Source: an uncultured Paracoccaceae bacterium (GTDB lineage: Bacteria > Pseudomonadota > Alphaproteobacteria > Rhodobacterales > Rhodobacteraceae). Taken from it: a stretch of DNA of 64,000 nt. The notes below the pieces were generated by a model. That model was not told the origin of the DNA. It ran no database searches and was given only the letters and a program-made list of their open reading frames with translations. This document shows positions 18,066 through 27,167 of this stretch, piece after piece. Within the stretch, counting starts at the first letter, position 1; each line of letters begins with the position of its first letter. Location of the stretch: NCBI GenBank assembly GCA_951812305.1, contig CATOSB010000011.1, positions 248,001 through 312,000 on the forward strand, written 5' to 3'. Position numbers and translations under genes: made by a program.

Positions 18066-19652
18066 ATGGCTACCCCAAATGAAAAACTTGCAGCCTCGCT
18101 CGAGCTTCTCAAGGAGCGACAAGCGGAACATGGCAACGTCCTTCGAAGCGGTGAGCTTAGCCGGACCCACCGAGAGAGGCTAAAGAAAAATGGTTTCCTA
18201 ACAGATGTCATTTTGGGCTGGCTGATCGTGACTCGACCACAAGACAAATCCCATGACTCGACCTTCTGGTACACATCATTCTGGGACTTCTGTCGTCGGT
18301 ACTGCCACGAACGCTATGGCGTGGAGTGGTGCTTCTCGTCCGAGCAATCTTTACTTTTGCACGCCGAAAGCACCCACATTCCGAAGCAAGTGATCGTTTG
18401 GACTCCCAAGGGGTCTGGCAACAACACGGTGCTGCCGTTCGACACGTCGCTGTACGATCTCAAGAAGGACCTGCCTCCGAAGAGCGACATCGTCACAAAA
18501 GATGGGCTGTTCATTCTCTCTGTTGAAGCGGCACTCATCAACGTCCCCGAAGTATTCTACCGCTCCTACGCAATGGAAGCGCAAATTGTCTTGAGCGGTT
18601 TGAGGAATACAGGCCCCTTGCTTGTCAAATTGCTCGACGGCGGGCACGTTTTGGCCGCAGGGCGGATTGCGGGTGCGTTGCGTCGCGTTGGGCGCGACAA
18701 TGAGGCCGACACAATTCTCAAGAAGATGAAGGCCGCTGACTACGATGTCCGGGAGAGGAACCCGTTCGTGGATGGTGCCCACGTGATGCCCCTCGAAGTG
18801 GGCAACTCGCCACTTGCGGCTCGGATCAATGCTGCGTGGGACACACATCGCGACGCCATTCTAGGCATATTTCCTGACGAACCAAGTATGCCTGCCGACA
18901 AAGATACGTATCTGGCGGTGATCGACGACATCTACGTCAACGATGCCTATCACTCACTGTCCATTGAAGGCTATTCCGTCACTACAGAGTTGATCGAGCA
19001 AGTGCGGCAGGGGTCCTTCGACCCTCTTGGAAATGTGGAACACAAGAAGGATGTCGATGCGCTTGCGGCCCGCGGTTACTGGCAAGCCTTTCAATCCGTT
19101 CGTGCGTCGATTGAAAGAATACTAACGGGGGTGTCGGCAGGGCAGGCGGCCAGACAAGATCATGATAGTTGGTATGAAGAGTTATTCCGGCCGTCTGTGA
19201 CGGCAGGTATCCTGAAGGCTGGCGCATTGGCTGGCTACCGAAATCATCCAGTGTATCTGCGGGGATCACGTCACACGCCGCCGCGCGTGGAAGCTATTGC
19301 CGACGGTATGGAGACCCTGTTCAAAAGACTCGAGAATGAAGATTCCGCAGCGGTTCGCGCTGTTCTTGGGCACTGGCTACTCGGTTACATCCACCCCTAT
19401 CCCGACGGAAACGGGCGCATGGCACGTTTCTTGATGAACGCAATGTTTGCATCCGGCGGCTACCCCTGGACAGTTATCGATGTCGAGCATCGAGCAGCAT
19501 ATATGTCTGCCTTGGAGTCGGCGAGTGTTGGGGGCGACATCGTTCCGTTCGCAAAACTGATGGAGGATCGAATGCAATGGTCAACTTCTCTTTCCCAGCT
19601 TACCACCCTTCAATTTAGCCAGACATCCCAGAGCTTGGGGATTTTGGCATAA
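18066..19652 (+). CDS. Fic family protein (class II, with inhibitory helix motif)
   Basis: A 528-residue protein. The C-terminal half is a Fic domain with the catalytic motif HPYPDGNGRMAR (about residues 443-454), which transfers AMP or another nucleotide moiety from a cofactor to a target side chain. About 150 residues earlier, SLSIEG matches the (S/T)xxxE(G/N) inhibitory helix of class II Fic proteins, so activity should be autoinhibited. The N-terminal 200 residues resemble a winged-helix DNA-binding module. The last residues overlap the tail of the IS4-like gene on the other strand and may be IS-derived, so the native C-terminus may be lost. Confidence 0.85.
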   Translation: MATPNEKLAASLELLKERQAEHGNVLRSGELSRTHRERLKKNGFLTDVILGWLIVTRPQDKSHDSTFWYTSFWDFCRRYCHERYGVEWCFSSEQSLLLHAESTHIPKQVIVWTPKGSGNNTVLPFDTSLYDLKKDLPPKSDIVTKDGLFILSVEAALINVPEVFYRSYAMEAQIVLSGLRNTGPLLVKLLDGGHVLAAGRIAGALRRVGRDNEADTILKKMKAADYDVRERNPFVDGAHVMPLEVGNSPLAARINAAWDTHRDAILGIFPDEPSMPADKDTYLAVIDDIYVNDAYHSLSIEGYSVTTELIEQVRQGSFDPLGNVEHKKDVDALAARGYWQAFQSVRASIERILTGVSAGQAARQDHDSWYEELFRPSVTAGILKAGALAGYRNHPVYLRGSRHTPPRVEAIADGMETLFKRLENEDSAAVRAVLGHWLLGYIHPYPDGNGRMARFLMNAMFASGGYPWTVIDVEHRAAYMSALESASVGGDIVPFAKLMEDRMQWSTSLSQLTTLQFSQTSQSLGILA

Positions 19653-20583
19653 CCTGCGAGGCATCGTCGGATAGCACGAAGGCCTGTCTTGAAGAGAGAG
19701 CATAAGGACCTTCGGGCTTTTCGAATCCCCTTTTTTCGCCGCGTATTGCGACGTGGTGCTCTTCGTTTGCTCCGGTTGAAACAGCCCAGTACATGGCGAT
19801 TGCCAGCACCAAAATGAGGCGGGCCAATCGATCCGGCTTTTTGATCTGGCTTTGAGTAATTTCAAAGCCCCGGGTTTTGAAGTCGGAGAACATGGCTTCA
19901 ATTCCCCAACGCATTCCATAATCGAGCACCTTGTACTCGGACGGTGCTGCATTCATGGCAATAATCCAAGGCTCTTTGTGCCCCTCTTCGTGAAGCACTC
20001 CAATGTTGCTAAAGACGCCCGTTCCGTAAAGCTCAGCGTTTACAAGCCCTTCGGGCATCAGTTGGGCAATTTCGCGCGTCATCATCTCGCCACCCTGATG
20101 TTGCAGTGTGATATTTCCCTTCATGCGCAGCCGGTAGTCCCATCCAGCCTCCTGGCACCATGCGACCAATCGGGCGGTTCCATAAAACCGATCTCCCGCC
20201 AGCAACACACGCGCATCCGCCGGGAGCCATGGGCGGACTGCTTCCAAAAGCTCATGTTGCACGCGCCATCCAATCGGCCCTTTGGTCTGGCGTACACGCC
20301 AGGCGACCGGGAGGGCCCGATCCCGCATCCGCACCGATAACATCAAAACCTCATGCCCTTCGTTGAGCTTGCTTTGATCAAGGGCCACCACAATCGTTTC
20401 TCCGGCCTCACACTGGCGGCGGAAAATTTCACCAACATAGGCCTGCATGATCTCATCAGTATCGATGTGAGGATTGCCCAGAACCCGCGAAATGTATTGA
20501 TAGCGGTGGTCCACAGAGCCGATATCGCGGGGCAGAGCAGCCGCATTTTCCATCAGATTGACGCTGCGCGTGTTCAAAATCAC
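19615..20583 (-). CDS. IS4 family transposase, possibly 5'-truncated
   Basis: A 322-residue protein with IS4 landmarks: first catalytic Asp in VALDQSKLNEG, second in LAGDRFYGTARLV, and the YREK-like block RWGIEAMFSDFKTRGFEIT. The annotated start is a GTG at 20583; the frame is open further up to the IS982 junction at 20595, so the second IS982 copy may have cut off the native N-terminus. The stop lies inside the last codons of fic on the opposite strand. Confidence 0.75.
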   Translation of the reverse strand: MILNTRSVNLMENAAALPRDIGSVDHRYQYISRVLGNPHIDTDEIMQAYVGEIFRRQCEAGETIVVALDQSKLNEGHEVLMLSVRMRDRALPVAWRVRQTKGPIGWRVQHELLEAVRPWLPADARVLLAGDRFYGTARLVAWCQEAGWDYRLRMKGNITLQHQGGEMMTREIAQLMPEGLVNAELYGTGVFSNIGVLHEEGHKEPWIIAMNAAPSEYKVLDYGMRWGIEAMFSDFKTRGFEITQSQIKKPDRLARLILVLAIAMYWAVSTGANEEHHVAIRGEKRGFEKPEGPYALSSRQAFVLSDDASQVMPKSPSSGMSG

Positions 20584-20633
20584 GCTTGCTATGATACCCC
20601 GATTCTGGATAAGACGTTGGCGTCACCAGTGCA

Positions 20634-21074
20634 CTACTCGACAGAATTTTTTCGTAGTTTTTTGATTCGTTTTTTACGATACTCGTTGACCCTTTTTCGC
20701 AGAGGGTTGCGATGAGGGATTTCCACCATTGTTATGGAAATGATCCTCGGTTCTCTCAAAGCCTCATTTGGCTCCAGTTCAACGGCAATTCCGCCAAACT
20801 CTCCAAGAAATAGAACATTTGAAACGGTTTCGTGATCTGCTTTGAATGTATCAGGGTCATTTTTCCGTACGTGTTTCGGGATGATCACCTGAAAGGGAGT
20901 GGCAGCCATCAGATCGAGCACAAGTGTCATGGTTCTTTTAGGGAGCGCAGCCAGTTCATTGAGCTTATCCGTGAGGGCGTAGAAACGGTTGGGGTCCTCT
21001 TCCATCATGTCGAACATGAGGTCCCGGATCTTCTCATAAGCGAGATCTTCGTTGATTGGGAAGTTGTTCTCCAT
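20634..21074 (-). CDS. IS982 passenger gene, copy 2
   Basis: The protein is identical to that of the gene at 1499-1939 (146 residues from MENNFPINEDLAYE). Its conservation in both copies and its position between the left end and the transposase show that it is part of the element. Family not recognised. Confidence 0.6.
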   Translation of the reverse strand: MENNFPINEDLAYEKIRDLMFDMMEEDPNRFYALTDKLNELAALPKRTMTLVLDLMAATPFQVIIPKHVRKNDPDTFKADHETVSNVLFLGEFGGIAVELEPNEALREPRIISITMVEIPHRNPLRKRVNEYRKKRIKKLRKNSVE

Positions 21075-21202
21075 GGCGCGCACCTTTTGCCCCGTGTTGA
21101 CCAGCCTGAATGCCCCCGTGATTAGTATGGGGTGAGAGGGGTTTCCAGGTACGTTGCCCCATGATTCAAGGTTCAAAAGCGACACAATATGGACCGCCAC
21201 TC

Positions 21203-22096
21203 ATGTCGATCACTAACACCGCACTTTTTGTCTGTCTCGATGATTTTGCAAAAACCTACGAGGACTGGGAGCGCCACCGGTTGATCCCCTCGGGTCGTCA
21301 GAGGCTTCGCTCCGGCAAGCTGACCCTGGGGGAGAGCCTGTTCATCATGGTCTTGTTTCACTTGTCGCCGTTCAAGGACTTCAAACATTATTGGATTTAT
21401 GGCGTTGAGCAGAAATACCGTGACTGCTTTGGCACCCTCCCGAGCTATGGTCGGTTTGTCAGCCTCATGCCAAGATTAATGGTGCCGTTTTGCATACTGC
21501 TGCACTGCTTCAGCGGTGAAAAAACCGGCGTCTATTTTGCCGACAGCACTAAGCTCGCGGTCTGCCACAATGCCCGCATTAATCGAAACAAGGTCTTCAA
21601 GGGGCTGGCAAAGCGCGGTCGCAGCACAATGGGCTGGTTCTTTGGCTTCAAACTGCATCTAATCATCAACAACAAGGGGGAGATCATGGCCGTCAAAATC
21701 ACGGCAGGTAATGTCGATGATCGAAAGCCGTTTGAAGCCATGATCGCGGGCCTCGAAGGCAAAATATTTGCTGATAAGGGCTATATCTCCAAATCCCTCT
21801 TCCAACGGCTCTGGCAGCGTGGCCTCCACCTCGTCACCGGCATTCGCCGCAACATGAAAAACTATCTCCTGCCAATCCTGAACAAAATCCTGTTGCGAAG
21901 GCGGTTCATCATCGAAACTCTGTTCGATAAGTTGAAAACCAGCATGGGACTGGAACACACTCGACACAGATCGCCTGCCAACGCATTCGTACACCTCATC
22001 TCGTGTGTCGCAGCCTATATGCTCGGGAAAACCAAAGTTAAAATGGGACCCATAACCGTGCCGGAAACAATCAGGCAGGTCGAATACCAGATATAG
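21203..22096 (+). CDS. IS982 family transposase, intact
   Basis: A 297-residue transposase starting [16 protein letters not shown]. The DDE residues lie in [20 protein letters not shown] and [20 protein letters not shown]. The length is right for IS982. It is the likely source of the transposase acting on both copies. Confidence 0.88.
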   Translation: MSITNTALFVCLDDFAKTYEDWERHRLIPSGRQRLRSGKLTLGESLFIMVLFHLSPFKDFKHYWIYGVEQKYRDCFGTLPSYGRFVSLMPRLMVPFCILLHCFSGEKTGVYFADSTKLAVCHNARINRNKVFKGLAKRGRSTMGWFFGFKLHLIINNKGEIMAVKITAGNVDDRKPFEAMIAGLEGKIFADKGYISKSLFQRLWQRGLHLVTGIRRNMKNYLLPILNKILLRRRFIIETLFDKLKTSMGLEHTRHRSPANAFVHLISCVAAYMLGKTKVKMGPITVPETIRQVEYQI

Positions 22097-22231
22097 CGCT
22101 TATCCAGAACTCAGGTTCAGTAAGCTAAAAACTCATACCGTGATACCTGGACAGGGTAAACAGGCAATATTATCGAGCGGAGCCAATGTCAGGCAATGAC
22201 ACCATGCTGGTGCCCGGCAAACGAGCGTTTC

Positions 22232-22402
22232 CACGACAGCCGATAGTCGCAACTAATCCCGGCAAACCCCGATGTTTGCAGGCTGGTTGCAACTAATCCC
22301 GGCTCGTTCGCAGATAATCCCGGTTTGAGCACCCCGATAGTCGCAGATAATCCCGGCAGAAATTACACGATGTTTGCAGGTCGAAACCCGGATGTTTGCA
22401 AG
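22232..22402. repeat. Cluster of short direct repeats, possible IS21-like terminal sites
   Basis: Four spaced copies of a GYYGCARMTAATCCCGG unit (two GCAACTAATCCCGG, two GCAGATAATCCCGG) are interspersed with three copies of GATGTTTGCAGG/AAG. Repeated sites of this kind are known at the ends of IS21-family elements, where the transposase binds. No istA or istB gene is present, so this may be an orphan end. Low certainty. Confidence 0.4.
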
Positions 22403-22413
22403 CGCCTACATAT

Positions 22414-22512
22414 AGCGTTTCGACTTTAACTTGATACATCACTTATCGCTTAGCGCGTTGAAATCTTTGATTTCAGGCAGCGTTAAGTGATTCCGAATTA
22501 AGTTGAAACGCT
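22414..22512. repeat. 99-bp imperfect palindromic element
   Basis: The arms AGCGTTTCGACTTTAACTTG at the left and, in reverse complement, AGCGTTTCAACTTAATTCGG at the right continue inward to ATCACTT and enclose a small hairpin GAAATC-TTT-GATTTC. It looks like a miniature or REP-type intergenic repeat. It abuts the IS5 remnant. Confidence 0.55.
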
Positions 22513-22513
22513 C

Positions 22514-22613
22514 TATCTCGACGATCTGCGTTGAATTTGTGCGGCATCTACAACATCCTGAAGGAAACAAAACGCGTCGATATCAGAAGGCGGGTGATCT
22601 ATGCAACAACGCC
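22514..22613 (-). mobile_element. Remnant of an IS5 left end
   Basis: Apart from a few substitutions it is the reverse complement of the first 95 bp or so of the IS5 element at 16676, from GTTGTTGCATAGATCACC to the first transposase codons (CATCTACAACATCC, GTTGAATTTGTGCGG). The remainder of the element is absent. Confidence 0.75.
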
Positions 22614-22984
22614 ACTCTGCTCCCTCTTCAAACAAGGCCTTCGCTTCCTGCGAAGATGCTTCATAGGTTACGAGAATATCCCCAAACTGTGGAAAGTGTG
22701 GATTTTTTGAGGGGTGGTAAGCTTTCCCAGTGAGCTAATTGACCTGTTAGTTTGGGCACTTGGACAGAAAAGTTGGAAATTTGCACTGCCTTCGGGACCC
22801 CTTGTAAATCGGATCATTGAGATGGTTATATCTCAAGCGCGGAAGTTCTTTTGAAGGAGAGCACCTAACCGAAGACATTTTCGAACGGTATTTGAAAATC
22901 GCCGAGATTTGCGTTTCTACTTTAGCGATAGTGATTGCATCGAAAACCTCACAAACTAAAGTAATTCGTAAGAGGGTTTTGTTA
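22614..22984. other. Intergenic, no gene supported
   Basis: AT-rich DNA between the IS5 remnant and the small membrane-protein gene. GGGGTGGTAAGCTTTCCCAG (22714-22733) resembles in part the sequence next to the IS4 transposase tail (TTTCCCAGCTTACCACCC at about 19590), so another IS end may lie here. Nothing else is seen. Confidence 0.4.
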
Positions 22985-23422
22985 ATGTCATCAATACTAA
23001 AGCTTTTTCGAGTTCTATTTTTTTACGCGCTCTATTTTTTGTTGTGCATGGTTGCCGTAGTGACCGTGTTGCAAGGCTGGCCCGTTGGCGGTCAAATGCT
23101 CTTTGCCTTCGGCTTGCCTATCGTTTTGGTCTGGTGGCAAGAAAAGAGACGATCCCGAAAAGTGGAAGCCAAAGTGCTTGCAGCGGAAAGCACAAACACA
23201 AGAGTAACTCAATCCGAGCCAGTGGCCCGCGTAAGTGCCCAGGAAAAACGCATCGAACGTGAGCGAGAGAGAACTCGCGAAGCGAATGCTACTCAATCAT
23301 CGTCGACAGCGCCGCCCAAACCACCAAAACAGGACTACGCGGAAATCGTGCGTGCCGGCCAGTCTGCGGCACCAGCACTTTCGGCAATTGCAAAGCGGTA
23401 TGAAAACCCGCGACCAACGTAA
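22985..23422 (+). CDS. Small membrane protein, C-terminus cut by IS66
   Basis: It starts MSSILKLFRVLFFYALYFLL and has two predicted membrane helices (about 7-27 and 36-54) followed by a charged, coiled-coil-like cytoplasmic region rich in Arg and Glu (EKRIERERERTREANA) and a Pro-rich stretch. The frame is open upstream to 22817, but the ATG at 22985 directly precedes the first helix. The stop codon TAA is made by the first bases of the IS66 end (GTAAGCG at 23419), so the native protein was longer. Function unknown. Confidence 0.55.
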   Translation: MSSILKLFRVLFFYALYFLLCMVAVVTVLQGWPVGGQMLFAFGLPIVLVWWQEKRRSRKVEAKVLAAESTNTRVTQSEPVARVSAQEKRIERERERTREANATQSSSTAPPKPPKQDYAEIVRAGQSAAPALSAIAKRYENPRPT

Positions 23423-23498
23423 GCGATGCGAGCGCCCCATGGTATCGCGGGCGCGTCTGATGTGAGATTCTGGCCTCCAATGATCAGGAGGTGATTTG

Positions 23499-23855
23499 AT
23501 GTTGGATGATGGGGCGGAGGTTTCGCGCCGCAGGCCTGTACTACGGACGGCGGCGGAGCGCGCGGCGATTGTGGCCGAGACGTATGCGCCAGGCGCGACG
23601 GTTGCGGGTGTGGCTCGCAAACACGGTATGTCGGCGACGCGGTTATCGACATGGCGCACGACGGCCAGGCGCAAGGTCGCGCGTGACGAGGGTCAGACGT
23701 CTGGTTTTGCAGAGATCGCAGTGCTTGCGACACCACCGCCTTCGCCCTTTGACGGTGTTGAGATCATCGCGGGATCTGTCACTGTCCGCCTGCCCAAAAG
23801 CACGGCCACAAAACGGATCAAGGATGTTGCGCGGCACCTGGCGCGACAGGGATGA
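23499..23855 (+). CDS. IS66 accessory protein TnpA
   Basis: A 118-residue helix-turn-helix protein (VAGVARKHGMSATRLSTWR) with the C-terminal GSVTVRLP block typical of IS66 TnpA. The ATG at 23499 lies behind AGGAGGTGATTTG. Its stop overlaps the tnpB start by 4 bp, suggesting translational coupling. Confidence 0.85.
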   Translation: MLDDGAEVSRRRPVLRTAAERAAIVAETYAPGATVAGVARKHGMSATRLSTWRTTARRKVARDEGQTSGFAEIAVLATPPPSPFDGVEIIAGSVTVRLPKSTATKRIKDVARHLARQG

Positions 23856-24205
23856 TTGTTCCGTCTCAATCGGTGCGGGTTGTGATTGCGACCAGGCCGG
23901 TGGATTTCAGGAAGGGCCATGACGGGCTGGCGGCGGTTGCCGAACGCGATCCGGGCCTTGATCCGCACTCGGGCGTAATCATCGTGTTCCGCGCCAAACG
24001 TGGAGATCGCATCAAGGTTCTGCTTTGGGATGGGTCCGGTCTGGTGATGACGTACAAGCGGCTGGAACAGGGCAAGTTCGCCTGGCCCAGGGTCCATGAT
24101 GGCGTGATGCGGCTGTCCAAGGCACAATTTGAGGCCCTGTTTGAGGGTCTGGACTGGCGACGGGTGACGGCGCGGCGGACACGTCGACCGGGTGCGGCAG
24201 AGTGA
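23852..24205 (+). CDS. IS66 accessory protein TnpB (Orf2)
   Basis: A 117-residue protein with the family signature VVIATRPVDFRKGHDGLAAV and IKVLLWDGSGLVMTYKRLEQ, ending in an Arg-rich tail. Its start overlaps tnpA. IS66 TnpB is needed for transposition of three-gene IS66 elements; its molecular role is unclear. Confidence 0.88.
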   Translation: MIVPSQSVRVVIATRPVDFRKGHDGLAAVAERDPGLDPHSGVIIVFRAKRGDRIKVLLWDGSGLVMTYKRLEQGKFAWPRVHDGVMRLSKAQFEALFEGLDWRRVTARRTRRPGAAE

Positions 24206-24260
24206 CTCTCAGCCTTATGTACAGGGTGTAAATCGTGGCCTGATCTGCTAAGAACACGCC

Positions 24261-24829
24261 ATGCCTGACGCCCTTGAATCCCTTGATCTGGATGCCCTTC
24301 CCGCGGAGGTGCGGGCGGTTGTTTTGGCGGCACGGAAAGAGGCGTTTGGCGTGAGCCTGTTGAACAGCAACCTGACGTCGCGCAATTGTGCACTCGAAGA
24401 AAGCAACGCCGCTCTCGCCACGCAGAACGTGGAACTTGAGGCGATCAACGCGCGTCTGGAGCATTTTGTCAAAGAACTGCACCAGCTGGTCTATGGCAAA
24501 CGCTCCGAGAAGCTCAGCCCGGATGAACGGCAACTGGCTTTTGAAGATCTGGAGGTCGCGACAGTCGAGGCCGAGGCGCAGTCAGAAACAATCGAGATGA
24601 CCAAACCGCGCAAGAAGCGCAAACCTGTGCAGCGCAACCTTGGGAACCTGCCGGATCATCTGGAACGTATCGAACAGGTGATCGAGCCTGCCAGCATTAC
24701 ATGCCCCTGCGGCTGTGGTGAGATGGTCAGGATCGGCGAAGATCGCACCGAACGACTGGATATTGTTCCGGCCCAGGCGCGGGTGATCGTGACCATCCGG
24801 CCCAAATACGCCTGCCCGAACAAGGACGT
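24261..24829 (+). pseudogene. IS66 transposase TnpC, N-terminal fragment
   Basis: It holds the leucine-rich coiled coil (NAALATQNVELEAINARLEH), LVYGKRSEKLSPDERQ and the zinc-binding region ITCPCGCGEMVRIGE of IS66 TnpC. The frame leaves the family at CPNKD, where IS256-type sequence starts. The catalytic domain is missing. Confidence 0.85.
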
Positions 24830-25560
24830 CAGAAGGATGTTTTGGCGATTATGGACGGGTTCCGAGAGAATGCCGACAGTTGGCGCGACCTGTTGAAGGG
24901 GCTAAAGAAACGTGGTCTGGCGGTGCCCCCGGAACTGGCCATCGGCGACGGCGCACTTGGGTTTTGGACCGCTCTGCGCGATGTCTTCCCCGAGACGCGC
25001 GAACAGCGATGCTGGGTCCACAAAACAGCCAACGTGTTGGGCGCGATGCCAAAATCTTTACACGAAAAGGCCAAGTCCGATCTTCAGGACATCTGCCCTC
25101 TCGGTGAATGCATGCATTCACCTGTCAGGTAACAGATGGCCGAGACCAGGAAGGAGGCGAACGCGGCTTTCGATCTTTTCGTGGAAACCTACGGCGTGAA
25201 ATACGAGAAGGCCGTCGCCAAGTTGGTGAAAGACCGCAGTGAATTGTTGGCTTTCTATGACTTCCCTGCCGAACACTGGAAGCACATCCGAACCACGAAC
25301 CCAATTGAAAGCGTTTTTGCCACTGTCAGGAACCGCACCCGGAAAACCAAGGGCTGCCTGAACCGCAAAACCGCCCTCGCTATGGTGTACAGGCTGATGA
25401 TCCTTCTCGGGACATTGCTGCGCAATACCCTGTCAGACAATGGTCAGCCAAGAAAAAGTGGCGGAAGATCTCCGGACCAAACCGTCTACCCGAAGTCATT
25501 CAGGGGGTTGAATTCAAGGACGGCATCAAGCAAGTTCAAATCGCCGCCTGATGAAGGCCG
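24830..25560 (+). pseudogene. IS256 family transposase, C-terminal remnant with two small insertions
   Basis: It reads QKDVLAIMDGFRENADSW, then GDGALGFWTALRDVFPET with the HKTANVLGAMPK block, and later FYDFPAEHWKHIRTTNPIES, all mutator-type (IS256) features. The coding frame is broken twice: a 39-bp insertion near 25107-25134 carries a stop, and a second insertion near 25399-25440 shifts the frame before KKWRKISGPNRLPEVIQGVE. The N-terminal half is missing at the IS66 junction. Confidence 0.85.
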
Positions 25561-25909
25561 TCACCAACTTTTGGGCATATCTCCACCCGAGCTATGCAAA
25601 CGCTTGCGCCGGGACATGACGAAGGCCTGCCTCGCCGTGGTGGAAACGCATGGGCTGACGGTTGAAGGTGGCGAACTGAGTGACATCGATCTGCGTCATG
25701 GCTTCGACATCAGTTTCCGCGTCGGTATTCCGATGGCAGACGGCGCAATCTATTCGCCAGATAAAGCCATGTTCGAGGTCCTTGCGCCGCATTTTGGCCT
25801 GGAACCCTCTGACTATGGGCGGACCTTCAGATCGAAAGATGAGGTCTTCCGCATTGTCGCCATCAATCCAAATAGACCAAAATACCCCATCAGCGCTGAA
25901 CGCGTCTCA

Positions 25910-27078
25910 TACCAAGGGTTATTCAATCTGACCGACTTTCGCCCAGTTGCGGCTTGCGATGGATGTGATGGTTTGCGGTCTTGCGATGAGGTTGTTCCAG
26001 GCCTCGCACCCCGCGTCGAGAATCGCGTCATATGTGTCGAACGTCCGGTTTGCGAGCCATGTCTGGCGGAGATATTGCCAAATGTTTTCGGTTGGATTCA
26101 GCTCTGGTGATTTGGGCGGCAGAAACATGAGCGACAGGTTTTGCGGGATTTCCAGAGCGGATGTCGTGTGCCAGCCGGCTTGGTCCATGAGGATGACGGC
26201 GTGGGCGCCATCGGAGACAATTTTGCTGATTTCTTCCAGGTGGCGCTGCATCGCATAGGTGTCGGCTGCTGGCATCATGATCGCCGCGCCGGTGCCGCGT
26301 TCGGGGCAGATGGCGCCAAAAAGATACGCATTTTGGTAACGCTGATCGGCGGGCTGGCGGGGCCGTGTGCCCTTGCGTGCCCACTGGCGGACGCGGGTGT
26401 TCTTCTGACCGAGACGCATCTCGTCCTGGAACCAGATTTCGACGGGTTTGTCCGGCGGCACCCCCTGAAGCGTCTCCTTCAGATTGTCGCCGAAGTTTTT
26501 TTGAAATCCTCAATGACCTGCACGTCCTGCCCCGGGTGCTGAGGGCGTGCGCTGATGTGGGAAAAGCCCAGATTGTGCAGAATCTGCCCCACATGGCGCT
26601 CGTGATAGTCGACGCCAAAACGCGCCTTGATCACATTCTTCAAATCGACCCGCCGCCAGCGGACGACACCGTCCTTTTCAGGATCAGGACCGGTCTCGAC
26701 AAGAGCCGCCAGTTCATCCAGTTGCGCATTGTCAAGGCGGGATCGCGAGCCTCCTCGCTGCCGATCCAGCAGCCCCGCTGGACCATCAGCGTTGAAACGG
26801 AGCACCCAGTCCCTGAGCGTTTGCCGGTCCATCCCGCCAATGCGGGCCGCAGCCCCACGCGACATGCCATCGGCGATAGCGGCAAGCGACAAAAGCCGTC
26901 GGCTCTGCCGGGCATCAGAACTCTCTGCGGCAAGCTTGCGCAGATCATTGGCGGTAAAATCGGCTCGCATCGGTATCCTGGCTGGCATCGGTGGTCTCCT
27001 TTGCCAATCTTGAATCACCTCAGCACCTCAGGCGGTACCCAAAATCCATAGCTGAGTCATTTTGAAGCACCCTTGGTA
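25910..27078 (-). mobile_element. IS630-type element copy 2, 1169 bp
   Basis: The sequence appears identical to the element at 2082-3250, with ends TACCAAGGG/CCCTTGGTA. TCA lies on both sides (25907-25909 and 27079-27081). Confidence 0.88.
25919..26988 (-). CDS. IS630 family transposase (frameshift fusion), copy 2
   Basis: Same two-frame gene as at 2091-3160, with the seven-A slippage run and complete DDE residues (WFQDEMRLGQ, ILMDQAGWH, ELNPTENIW). Presumed functional. Confidence 0.85.
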
Positions 27079-27167
27079 TCAGACGGTCGGGGCTTCAAGT
27101 TCCACCCAGACAATGTCGTCATGTACTTGCAGAGTTCAGGCACATGAAACGTACACCATTTGTTCTT

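Larger units (their letters stand above)
20596..22116. mobile_element. IS982-type element copy 2, intact, 1521 bp
   Basis: It has the same ends as copy 1 (ACCCCGATTCTGGATAAG and the matching right end). It contains the divergent passenger gene and an uninterrupted transposase. No target duplication is seen (left flank CTATGAT, right flank TCAGTAA), which suggests a rearrangement after insertion. Confidence 0.88.
23419..24829 (+). mobile_element. IS66 element copy A, 3' part lost
   Basis: It begins with the IS66-type end GTAAGCGATGCGAGCGCCCC and carries tnpA, tnpB and the first third of tnpC. It stops at about 24829, where sequence of an IS256-type transposase begins. It matches copy B (28651-31119) in inverted orientation. 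Confidence 0.85.
25586..27153 (+). pseudogene. Unknown gene fragment interrupted by an IS630 element
   Basis: The frame before the IS reads DIDLRHGFDISFRVGIPMAD and FEVLAPHFGLEPSDYGRTF, ending AERVS. When the IS and one TCA are removed it continues in frame as DGRGFKFHPDNVVMYLQSSG and a stop at 27151-27153. The 5' side runs into the IS256 remnant, so the true start is lost or is the ATG at about 25616. I do not recognise the family. Confidence 0.6.

Noticed and set aside
16676-22613. Composite transposon bounded by the IS5 element and the IS5 remnant around fic
   Set aside because: The right copy is only a diverged 95-bp fragment and no outer duplication is visible, so joint mobility cannot be supported.
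26365-27051. 228-codon plus-strand frame in the IS630-type copies (also at 2537 and 44646)
   Set aside because: It is opposite the transposase OrfA and OrfB and looks like a shadow; the transposase has clear motifs.
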